64,000 nt of DNA. Origin: Sternotherus odoratus. Its lineage: Eukaryota; Chordata; Testudines; Kinosternidae. This document shows, piece by piece, positions 35,727-45,900 of this stretch (position 1 is the first letter of the stretch; each line of letters opens with the position of its first letter). Under the pieces are notes generated by a model. It was not told the DNA's origin, did no database searches, and worked only from the letters and a program-made list of their open reading frames with translations. The position numbers and the translations under genes were made by a program. The stretch lies in the NCBI GenBank assembly GCA_032164245.1, contig JAVMKO010000003.1:11976651-12040650 (forward strand), read 5' to 3'.

Positions 35727-35909
35727 CTTGATTCTGGCTTGTTCTATAAACTTCAGAGGAGCTTTCCCAAACTGAAATGCAGCTCCAAACCAAGGGATCC
35801 AACCGCGGATAAAAGGTGGGGAATTTGGATTTCTTGGCTGAAACAAAAAATACATGATAATAATAAGTCCAAGGACTAAAGACAAGACAACAGTAACATC
35901 TATATCCAT
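35727..35909 (-). pseudogene. CYP39A1: CYP39A1 copy A exon 1
   Basis: 61 codons, intact: MDIDVTVVLS anchor, FQPRNPNSPP, GWIPWFGAAFQFGKAPL. Donor AAG/GTAATA, phase 0. A longer in-frame ORF begins upstream at 35963, but the chosen Met matches copy B. Confidence 0.9.
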
Positions 35910-36012
35910 TTCCTCTCCAACACCAATGACGATGATATAGAAAAATGTTGCTGTTAATTCCAAACTGGCTTCTGCTGCTGCTTCTGAGGCTCCCTTACTG
36001 ATGTATTGTAGT

Positions 36013-36021
36013 ATTTATATA
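36013..36021 (-). promoter_or_regulatory. TATA-like box upstream of CYP39A1 copy A
   Basis: TATATAAAT on the minus strand, about 105 bp before the copy A start codon and about 10 bp after a CCAAT on the same strand. Spacing suits a core promoter, but the area is AT-rich and chance is possible. Confidence 0.35.
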
Positions 36022-36489
36022 GTGCACATTGGTGTACATAGGGCTGTACAAAGGGTAAATGTGCTGAATGTATCTGAACTGAAGAACTGTTCTGTTTAAG
36101 ATGAATGAAGAACGGGGTGTGGCTGTTACTTAGCATGTGTGATGGAGTGGGCGGGTCTGTGAAAAATGTTTGTGGAGTAAAAGAGGAGGGTTGGTTGATG
36201 ATTAATTCAGAAATTCTTCCAATTGTAATTTATGGGTTAGAAGAATACATAATACTAGGTGTGGATGCAGGATGGATATAGCTTGATCGAAAGCCCATTG
36301 GCATCAATGGAGAGATTCTCTTTGAGTTCAGTGGGCCTTAGATCAGGTCCAAAGGGAGAAGCTAATAGTAGTGTGGGTGTAGAAGGAAAAATGTGTAGGT
36401 ATGTAAGGAATTTTGTAGTTTGGGCAATAATGATGAAGAGCTTGGATTTGATGCGGAAGCTGGCGAAGTAAGATAGAGCAAGTAGAGGA

Positions 36490-36720
36490 AGGATGCCCAA
36501 TGGTTAGATTGCTGGTGTAGGAGTTGGAAGATCCAGGTTCAGTTCCCAGCCCTCTCACAGGCTTCCTCTATGACCTTAGGAAAGTTACTTAGACTCTTTG
36601 GGCCTCAATTCTGCATCTGTAGCATGGGAATAATAGCATTTCTGCACCTCACTGGGGCACTGTGAAGGTAAATGGTGAGGTACTAAGATACAATGGTGAT
36701 GGAGGCCATATAAGTACCAT
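36490..36720 (+). repeat. MIR-like SINE
   Basis: GATCCAGGTTCAGTTCCCAG, TATGACCTTAGGAAAGTTAC and CTCAATTCTGCATCTGTAGC follow the MIR core order. Confidence 0.65.
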
Positions 36721-36847
36721 AAAGAGATAAGGACAGGAGAGAAAGATGATTGTATCAACCCTGTTTTGGATAGGCTAGACTGGGGAGTATAGAGAGGAGG
36801 TTATAGCTATCAACATGAGAGATGAACAAGGATAGAGAATAAAGGAC

Positions 36848-36960
36848 AAACATTAGATTCATAGATATTTTTTTTAAGGCTGGAAGGAACCATTAGATCA
36901 TCTAATCTGATTTTCTGTATATTACAGGCCATAAAATTTCACCCTGTTACCTGTCCTGAG
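36848..36960 (-). mobile_element. CR1 LINE 3'-end fragment
   Basis: ATTCATAGAT, GGCTGGAAGGAACCATTAGA and TCATCTAATCTGAT: reverse complement of the CR1 3' UTR. Confidence 0.65.
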
Positions 36961-38499
36961 CCCTGTATTTGGAGATGTTGATGTTGACATTGGCTGCAAG
37001 GAGTATAAATTAGATAAGAACTTGGCACAATGTGTTTATCGCTCCAAGGTGCTTTGGGTTGAGGAGTTTGGTTTTTTTGTCTGTACAGAAGTGAGAAAAA
37101 TGTCCCTTAGCAAATCACAGCAAACAAGTTGTCAAATTAACTTTAATGGGATTGTTATTCAGATAAATGGATGCATCTTTAACAGGACAGAAGAGGAGAA
37201 TCAAAATGAACTCTTACAAGTACGTCAAAATACTGTGCCAGAGCAACACTCGAGGCACAGAGTAATGATTACAGTCTGCAATAAAACATTGCAAAATACA
37301 TCACAACATCCCTTTGACTCGACTAACCTTTTGCTAGTTTCGTTTGGCATTGCAATGAGATTCCGCTCTCTCTGAAGTCATTTACAAACTCCCAGTGAAT
37401 TCAGTGGGTAAAGCATTGGGCCAGAGTTTGTAAAACAAATTCCTTTAGTGTATACCCCTTTAAGCAGCAAAAATGTAATAATATTCACATTATGGCATAT
37501 AGCACACTTTTGATCTATGTAAAACAAGGGGCTTTGCAGAACGTACAGGCGATACAATCTCTGCCTGGAAGCCACCACTGTAGCAAACACATATGCATGT
37601 GAGTAACTTTACACATGTGAGTAGACCCATTGTGTTTAGTGGGACTATTCATGTGCAAAGCTCCTAATATATTGAGTGCATGCAGGAACTGGGTGTAAGG
37701 GCAAACTGGGTGTAAGGGCAAAACCTTTGTGCTTTCTCCCATGCTGCCCTTCATGCTCAGGAGAAGCTCACTGTAAACATCTGTAAAACTTACTCATTGT
37801 CCTCCTTCAAAACCCCTTTAACTCTCCTTTGTCATAATCCCTACCAAAAATTGGCAATGGTTACGCTGCTGGAGTGCTGAGATCACAGCCTCTCATGCTG
37901 GCCAATATTGTCTCATTTGTTTCCTTGTACTCCCTATCTGTCTGTCTCCATCTGCTGTCTCTGCCTTATACTTAAGTTCTTCAGGACAGGGACTATCTTT
38001 TTGCTCTGTGTGTGTACATCACCTAGCACAATGGAGTCCTGGTCCATAACTAGGTTCCTGGGCTGGCTGGCTGGCTGGGCTATGATAAATATAAATTATA
38101 AATAATAACACAATTATTATTCTCCCCCTTTGATGTGGAGTAACATCTTATCCAACCACGTCATTCCAACAATATGAAACACAGGTTCAACAGAAGTAAG
38201 GGATGCAGAAGGAGGCTGGTAGGAATCACTCCCTAATGTCATCAGAATGTTTTATTTCATTAAAGGCACGAAATTGCAAAGGGATGGATTCTCCACAGTG
38301 CTTCTGTGGCAGGAGAGGATGCAAAGCCAGGAGAACTCAGCTGGGGGCATAGAAGGGGAGGAGCGATTCCATGGCATGCCCCCTTTCTGGATCTCTTGTA
38401 TCATATCTGTGAGGCAGGGCTGCCCAGTTTTGGAGAAAGGAGGGGATGCCAGTGAAACTAGAGGTTTTATGCTTCTGCAGCATGCTTACTTCTTGGGAA
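36961..38499. other. Intergenic DNA between CYP39A1 copy A and SLC25A27
   Basis: No exon or delimited element recognised. A 117-residue ORF at 37022-37375 has no features I can assign. Confidence 0.5.
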
Positions 38500-38710
38500 A
38501 CAGCATGGTGAAATGTGAGGATGTGGTTGTGAGAGTCAGAGACCTGAGTTGTTTTTCTGATTCTACTACTGACTTGCTGTGTCACCATGGGCAATTCACT
38601 CACCCTCTCTGTGCCTCAGTTTCCCCCATCTTTAAAATACGAATAGTAATGCTTATATTTCAATGTAAAGTACTTTCAGATCTATGGCTTTAAAGTGCCA
38701 TTTAAGTGCA
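38500..38710 (+). repeat. MIR-like SINE
   Basis: CTTGCTGTGTCACCATGGGC, CTCTCTGTGCCTCAGTTTCC and AAGTACTTTCAGATC match the MIR core in order. Confidence 0.7.
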
Positions 38711-39414
38711 AAGTATGGTTGTATATTGTTTTGCAGATCTCCATTACAGAGTTTAGTCCAACCATGTTGCCAATTCTTGTGAGTTTTTTCATGAGCTTCG
38801 CAATGTTGGATGTTTTTATTGAAGCTCCTGGAGAGGGGCACCATTTAGGGAGGGAAGGGAGGACCTGGCCCTCTCCTCCAAATTTTGGGGACTATAACCA
38901 CCCCAAAATTTGCCTCAGCTGCCACTCATAGCACCCCTCCCATAGCTGGTTGCTCAGCCAGCAACCACCACTCTCCGGCTGCCCAACTCCCATTGCCCTG
39001 GCAGTCTCTTCTTCTCTGTGAAGCTGATCCATGGCTGGTGCAGCACTGGAGGAGCTCATCTGATGCTAGAGGTGGCCGGGCCGGAGTGGGTCTCCACTGA
39101 GCTGGGGAGGTGGGGACAGGACGCCTGTCTGTGCAGGTGCCTCTGACTCAGGAGTGGGAGCTGCTGCTGCTGTACTGAACAAGTGTTCAGATTCCTGAGT
39201 GCTTGGCTTAAAGAGACAGTGCACTGACACACTCACTGAGTACACAATCTCATACACACAATTCCACCACCCCAACACACACCTTCGGTCTCCCACATAC
39301 TCTTCCAGTGTTTTCCCCAGGAATTGAAATTAGGCGAGGTGTTGAATATTCGGCGGGGCGGGGAGGTGAGGGCCAATGAGGGGTGAGACCATGAGGGCAA
39401 AGGTGAGCCCCACC

Positions 39415-40020
39415 TCAAAAAGATATATTGGAATTGGAAAGCTACAGGGAAGGACAACAAAGATGAATAGGGATATGGAAGAGATTCCATATGAGGAGAG
39501 ATTAAAAAGACTGGCCTTTTCAGTTTGGAAAAGAGACGACTAAGAGTGGATATGATAGAGTCTTATAAAATCTTGATTGGTGTGGAGAAAATGAATAAAG
39601 AAGTATTTACCCCTTCACTTAACACAAGAACCAGGGGTCATCCAAAGAAATGAATAGGCAACAAGTTTAAAACAAACAAAAGGAAGTATTTCTTCACACA
39701 ATGCACAGTCACCTGTGGAACTTTTTTTGCCAGGGATGTTGTGAAGGCCAAAATTATAACAGGGTTCAAAAAAGAACTAGATAAGTTCATGGAGCATAGG
39801 CTCATCAATGGTTATTAGCCAGGATGGGCAAGGTTATATCAAGATCTGAGTGTCCCTAGCCTCTGTTCGCCAGAAGCTGGGAGTGGATGACGGGATGGAT
39901 CAATCAATGATTCCCTGTTCTGTTCATTCCCTCTGAAGCACCTGGAATAGTCACTGTAGGAAGACAGGATACTGGGATAGATGGACCATTCATCTGACCC
40001 AATATGGCTGTTCTTACATA
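39415..40020 (+). mobile_element. CR1 LINE 3' fragment
   Basis: Runs from AAAAAGATATATTGGAATTG to ATATGGCTGTTCTTACAT, colinear with the 3' half of the copy at 25010-25951. Confidence 0.8.
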
Positions 40021-40084
40021 AAAATAATTATAATAATAAAAAAGTTTAGTACAGAAACTCCTCAAGATAATGACCTCTTGAGAT

Positions 40085-40275
40085 CAGGACTGGCTCTACC
40101 CTCCCCAAGCAAAAAAGAAAAAGAAAAAAAAGCTGACCGAATAGCTGAAGCAAAAAAAAAAGGGGTGGGGAGGGGCGGCCCAATTGCACCACCCCAAGAT
40201 TAGCCGGAATGCCGCCCCTTAGAATGTGCTGCCCCAGGCATGTGCTTGCTCGGCTGGTGTCTGGTGCTGGCCCTG
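40085..40275. mobile_element. Small hAT element, 191 bp, perfect 8-bp target duplication
   Basis: Ends CAGGACTGGCTCTACC and GGTGCTGGCCCTG. CTTGAGAT occurs on both sides (40077-40084 and 40276-40283) without change. Confidence 0.85.
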
Positions 40276-41409
40276 CTTGAGATGGCGATGATGTGAGATA
40301 ATGACCTTGGAAAATAATGCATTTTAAAAATCTTGGCCTACTAGGAAATGTATATTTATATAAGTTTCCCAGGCATAAATCTAGCTTCTAAATGAATAAA
40401 TCTAGCTCACTAAAACATAGTCCAGTGCTCTGGCTGCTGTTTGTCATGCCAACGTTAACTCTGTTGCTCTTCCCAATGACCCTGCATTGTCACCTTCTGC
40501 TGCCACCTACCACCATGACCTCTGTGAGTCGGTCTCTTCTGGTTCTACCCAACTCTCAGTGATTTCAGCTCTTGGGCGGGGAACCTCAGTGCTAGTGCAG
40601 ACTGGGCCATCTCTTCCACAGAAACACTGACCCACAGCAGATCTAAACACTTAGACCTGATTATCAGAGATTTCAGCTGTAGAGGTCACTTAAACTAAAA
40701 GACTCTCTATGAAGCCTAATCAGCTCTGTCTTTAAACAGTGGAGAGGAGCAGGTCAAATAGTACGTGTGACTCAGGCAGACCATCAAGCAAAATACCTGC
40801 TCCACCCTCTCTGTGGATGCCCTCAATCAGCACAGGCTAAATACAGTTCTACTACCATTTACTCATACAATAAGAATAACAACATTTCATTACTCACCAC
40901 ATTCATGTGATTTGTAAATCAACCCCAGCCAAAATCTATCACTTGGGCAACAGAGCTCTGTTTGCTGGATACCTAGATAGATTAGGTATGACTGTAATAC
41001 AATCTAATCCTGAAGCCTTCCTCCCCCCCCCCCCCCTCCCCCCCCAACCCTCAGCTCATCACTAGCTGTCTGGGAGAGCTCATTTAGACTTTGCTTACGA
41101 ATCATAATCTGAAATTATTAGGTTGTCCAACATCACCAAAATGGATGTCACAAAAAACAGAAGCTGTATAAGGAAGCTAGTCTGTGTTCATTCTTTTCAA
41201 ATCTATTATACTTTTTCAGACACGTTTTTTATCATCCACTTGATATGTTTTTAAAGTGTGTATTAATGTTTCAATTTCAATTCAAATTTCCAAAAAATCA
41301 CTAAATTGGCAACACTGAATGTAACTAGTTCACAAAACTGGGGTGGAGGTGGAGGTGTTGGGGAAATTCAGGGGGCTGTAGGGAAATCCCTGCACTCTCC
41401 CCAACACAC

Positions 41410-41515
41410 ACAATCCAATCATAGAATATCAGGATTGGAAGGAACCTCAGGAGGCCATCTAGTCCAAGCCCCTGCTCAAAGCAGGACCAATCCCCAACAA
41501 ATAATCCCTTCCAGA
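41410..41515 (-). mobile_element. CR1 LINE 3'-end fragment
   Basis: AATCATAGAATATCAGGATT, GGAAGGAACCTCAGGAGGCC and AGCAGGACCAATCCCC are the reverse of a reptile/bird CR1 3' end. Confidence 0.75.
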
Positions 41516-41751
41516 ATGTAAATTTAGTTTATACTCACTTTAGCAGTGTCAGTTTAAAAAAAAAAAAAAAGCTAAACACAAAACTTTAGGATGAAGGTTG
41601 CTTATTTTCAGAATATATTTGTAATTATATCTGTAAAATAACTTAATTTTTTAATGAAAATAAATGCAATTTTTAAGTCTGATATTAATAGTAATGATGG
41701 ATTGTGATCAGTAAACAGAAATACCAAAATAATTAAACAAATAATTTCCCA

Positions 41752-42142
41752 TCTATATATATAAAAGTCAAATGGTGTATGCATGTGTGCGTGCATGTAT
41801 GTACGTTCCCTTACTCCTTCCACACCGTTTGAGTTAGAGACTTGAAATTTGGTACAGTTATAGGCTTTAGGGTCCTAATCAGGGTAAGAATAGAAAATTT
41901 TTCAAATCTCACCTCTGACGCCCCCTAGGGGTGAAATTATTTAAAGCCCATTCACATCAGGTGGGCAGCAGGTTAACACCTGCTGTTCTCTGTGACATAG
42001 TTATGATGTAATAATACCCCCCTCCAACAGACCCCGCACTCACTCAGCTCCCTCCCCCCTCCAACGGACCCCGCACTTGCTCAGCTCTCTCCCCCTTTTC
42101 CCCCCTCCGACGGACCCGAGCAACGCCGGGTATTTTTGCTAG
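41752..42142 (+). mobile_element. Non-autonomous Helitron, 391 bp
   Basis: Starts TCTATATATATAAAAG and ends TTTTTGCTAG. A GC-rich hairpin (ACCCG at 42114-42118 pairing with CGGGT at 42127-42131, loop AGCAACGC) sits 11 bases before the CTAG terminus. It is inserted between A (41751) and T (42143) with no target duplication. These are the structural hallmarks of Helitrons. No Rep/helicase ORF. Confidence 0.85.
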
Positions 42143-42156
42143 TTCTTAATAAAAGG

Positions 42157-42171
42157 GGGGGGGGGGGGGGG
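42157..42171. repeat. Poly-G run
   Basis: About 15 consecutive G just after the Helitron; low complexity. Confidence 0.8.
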
Positions 42172-42586
42172 ACTTAACCATGCATGTTAAAATTAAATAA
42201 ATGTTTTTAGTGGAGTGAAAAAACAATTGACTAAAACAGAGTGAATAATGGACTAACACAGAGTGTGTCAGAGAAAGTAAGCAAATGTTAGGCAAATGTC
42301 AGGCAAATGTTAAAGTGTGCTGTAGTACTGACTGTGTGAGAATCTCAGCTTTCAGTTAGAAAAAAGTATATAGCCCTCATGATTGCAGAGCAAAGTTTGA
42401 AAACATGAACTTTACCCACTCAGGTAACTGAAGGAAAATACATTCTTTTAAAAGTCTCATTTTTAAGTCAATCCCATGATTTTGGGGACCTGACTAATGA
42501 TTTTTGAATATCAGCAATTGGCAATAAATAAATGTGCTTAAAAACCAACTTTCACTACCACATGTGAGAAAGAGATGAGGTGAACA

Positions 42587-42605
42587 ACTACATTTCCCAG
42601 GATTC
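42587..42605 (+). promoter_or_regulatory. ZNF143/STAF-like site upstream of SLC25A27
   Basis: ACTACATTTCCCAGGATTC resembles the ZNF143/STAF consensus (ACTACAnnTCCCAGnATGC), a motif common in vertebrate and bidirectional promoters. It lies 199 bp upstream of the SLC25A27 start codon, in the interval facing the CYP39A1 copies. Confidence 0.6.
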
Positions 42606-42785
42606 TCTCTGTAGGTCTCATGTCACTGAGCAGAGACTTTGGAGCCTGCTTATCAGGAGACGGTATGGGGTGAGTGCTCCTTGGTGCTGCTGGACCTTTA
42701 GGCAAATGACTTCAAGAGGGTGACTTGCCAACTCTTAATTCTTTCCAGATTGTTTTGGGTGGGTGGGTGGGTGAGTGAGTCTGTT

Positions 42786-42900
42786 ATGTTACATGCTGAA
42801 TGCTACCCCCAGGAGGAGAGGAGTTTGCCTTTCCCAGAGAGATGGCCCCGAGCCAGCAAGTTCACGCTGTCAGCCTGTGCAGCGGCTGTTGCAGAACTAG
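42786..42900 (+). CDS. SLC25A27: SLC25A27 exon 1
   Basis: 38 codons plus 1 nt. The conserved part is ERWPRASKF then [11 protein letters not shown]; donor CTAG/GTACTA. Start at 42786 has a G at -3. An ATG at 42720 is also in frame but would add 22 unsupported residues. Confidence 0.85.
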
Positions 42901-45900
42901 GTACTACTAGCCACTATGATTTTATTAGAGGGAAGGGAGTTGTGATTGACTGGGGTGGGGGGCAGGGAATGCTAAGCCCCATTTCTCAGCTCTGTTTGCT
43001 GCTGCTTCAACGTTCAACAGCTTCCCGGTGCAGGGAACTTGTTACACTGGCCTCTCTTTTTTATACTTTTCTGTGTGTTGCAACTTCCAAAATATATTGT
43101 ATCACGTGGTTTCTCTGGGTCGGCAACTTTGAAAAGTTGGTGTTGCTCTGCAGCAGGTATTTCAGATCTAGGGCTTGTCTACACTGGCAATTTACAGCGC
43201 TGCAACTTTCTCGCTCGGGGGAGTGAAAAAACACCCACTGAACACAGCAAGTTTCAGCGCTGTAAAGAGCCAGCATAGACAGTGCACCAGCGCTGGTAGC
43301 AACGCCACTCACAGAGGTGGAGTTTTTTAGAGCGCTGTTCTCCAGCATTGCACCGTGACCACAAAAGGCATGTTAAAGCGCTGCCAGTGTAGACTAGGCC
43401 TAAATCTTTGCTGTTGAGAATAGTGGGATGAAATAGTGAACCAAGACAAGTTGTGAGTGATTTAAATGTGCAACATACTCTTATTTCTGATAAAAAGAAC
43501 GAGAAGTACTTGTGATACCTTTTAGAGACTAACCAATTTATTTGGGCATAAGCTTTTGTGGGCTAGAACATGCTCCATCGGATGCATAGAGTGGAACATA
43601 CAGTAGGAAGATATAAATATATACATATACATACAGAGAACATGAAAAGGTGGAGATTGCCATACAGACTTTAAGTGATTTCCTCAAAGTGAGATATTAT
43701 CAGCAGGAGAAAAAAAACTTTTGTAGCGATAATCAGGATGGCCCATTTCAAGCAGTTGGCAAAAAGGTGTCAGTAACGGTAGGGGGATACTTAGCATGGG
43801 GAAATAGATTCAATTTGTGTAATCACCCGGCCACTCCCAGTCTTTATTCAAGCCTAATTTTATGGTATCCAGTTTGCAAATTAATTCCAGTTCAGCAGTT
43901 TCTCATTGGAGTCTGTTTTTGAAGGTTTTTTGTTGAAGAATTGCCAATCAGTTTGAAGTTGACTGTAGAAGTAATTTGCTTTCCGCAGTTAGTTTAGAGT
44001 AGTGCTCCCCCTTCCCCCAAAAAAGAGATCTAATCAAGTTCGGAAGCTCATGTTTCCAATTACAGCAGAGCTGTCTTTAGAGAGGTGTCAGTGCAACAAA
44101 GTGATAGATATTTACAGAAAAGGGAATGCCTATACAATGCTGGACTGTGATAAATAATTTGAAATTTTATATCTGTATAGTGTAAACTGTTAATTTGTAC
44201 ATGCAAACTTGGTGCAATGTCCTTTAAGGGTTTTAAGAGTTCTCTTTGTTTAAAGATACCCAATACAAGAAATAATAATTTATAATATGGGGCTATACTG
44301 TGACTTTACTGGCATTCCCTAAGTAGTAGTATTAGTGTTGTTTATTATTTGTATTACTGTAGTGCCTGGTGCTTTACAGCACTGAAACTTGCTGTGCTCA
44401 GGGGTGTGTTTTTTCACACCCCTGAGCGAGAAAGTTGCAGCGCTGTAAATTTCCAGTGTAGACAAGCCCTGGATCTGAAATACCCACTGCGGAGCCTGGA
44501 CCAAAAACCCATTGTGCTAGGCTCTGTACAAACACAGAACCAAGAGATCGTCTGTACTACCCAAAGATCTAAGTATAAAACAAGAGACAACCGATGGATA
44601 CAGACAGCCTGGGAAATACAGGACAGTTTTGTTAGCACAAGAGGATGTGGTCTCCACACACCAGCAGCCTCGCTGGTGTCAAGTTTTTTTATGTAAGGGC
44701 AGCATGTAACTGTACTGCCCCAGAAGCAGCACAGGGAAGGGACACTTTCTTCCCTGGTTCTGCTTTGTTTCAGTGCGGAAAAGCCATCTTCTATTAATCC
44801 ACGCCAACAGAAGACTGCTTCCCCCTCTGCTCAAAGCAGCTCCCCCACACTGCGGGATGGAGCAGTCCAACATCTGCCCATTTCATGCTCCCCTGCATGG
44901 GGATGGGGAGATTACTGGCCCTGCTGTGTGCTTTCCCTCTGGGGCACAGACTGGAAATGCAGAGTGGTGGCTGAGCTGCAATTGTGCACACCAAAGTCTT
45001 GGTCACAGAGTATGTAAAAGGGTGGGAGTAACTGACAAGGATCTGACATGCTCCAGCATCTTCCAGAAACTCCAAATGCTTCTCCAAAGAAACTTCAAAA
45101 GCGGGGCAGGTGGGAGCCATTGGATTTAGAAGGGAAAGAACTCAAGATAGAATGAAAGGTGATTGATGTGTTTTTGCTACCTTGTCAAAAGGCACCATGA
45201 AGTGTGCTATAGCCCACGAAAGTTTATGCTGAAATAAACTAGTTAGTCTCCAATGTGCTACAAGTATTCCTGGCTTTCTTTACGGATACAGACTAACACG
45301 GCTTCTATTCTTGAACATGAATAATGAGCCTCCTGTCTCAGTCAGGAGGAGCACCTGCTAACGGGGCCTGCAGCAAGCCAAATGCTGCGAGCCTGTGTTT
45401 CGCAACATTGTGTTCTGCAGGATGTGGTCTTGTTCAGCTGTGTTCCCTGTTATTTTCTGCTAGTAACCTTTCCCTTGGATCTCACGAAAACACGACTGCA
45501 GATCCAAGGTGAAGCTGCTGTTCGTCTGTATGGAGCTGCTGCCAGAAGAGATGTGCCCTACCGTGGCATGCTACGTACCGCAGCAGGGATTGTTCAAGAG
45601 GAAGGCTTACTGAAACTCTGGCAAGGAGCAACACCTGCTGTCTACAGACACATAGGTGATTATCTTGTCCCATAGCAATGAGTCAGAATGTTGTATACCA
45701 GTGGCTTTCAAACTTTTTTTTCTGATGACCCAATTTAAGAAAATTGTTGATGCCTGTGACCTAACAGAGCAGGGATGAGGGGATTGGGGTGTGGGAGGGG
45801 CTCAGGCTGGGGCAGAGGGTTGGGGTACGGGGGTGAGGGCTGCAGGGTGGGTCTGATAATGAGGGGGTTTAGGGTGTGGGAGGGAGCTCTGGGCTGGGGT

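Larger units (their letters stand above)
21601..35909 (-). pseudogene. CYP39A1: CYP39A1 copy A, complete 12-exon duplicate with a 1-nt deletion in exon 2
   Basis: All 12 exons of a CYP39A1 gene are present in order with GT-AG introns and the same intron phases as copy B. Exon lengths are 183, 135, 175, 138, 94, 96, 91, 134, 96, 89, 88 and 72 nt (1391 nt). One more base would give 463 residues, near the usual size of about 470. P450 hallmarks survive: EXXR as EALR in exon 8, FKP/DRW across exons 9-10, and the heme loop FGGGKHRCPG in exon 10 with its cysteine near residue 408. Exon 2 is 135 nt where copy B has 136: the YGPIFTV codons read TATGGACAGTG, one base short, and TGA follows at 34938-34936. 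Skipping exon 2 would not restore frame. Exon 4 also lacks four codons relative to copy B. Best read as a recently disabled tandem paralogue; an assembly indel is the alternative. Confidence 0.85.

Noticed and set aside
35910..35963. Upstream extension of copy A exon 1
   Set aside because: The extra 18 residues are not matched in copy B or the family; the inner Met gives the expected N-terminus.
37022..37375. 117-codon ORF between CYP39A1 copy A and SLC25A27
   Set aside because: No domain, homologue or splice evidence; length is within chance for a window this size.
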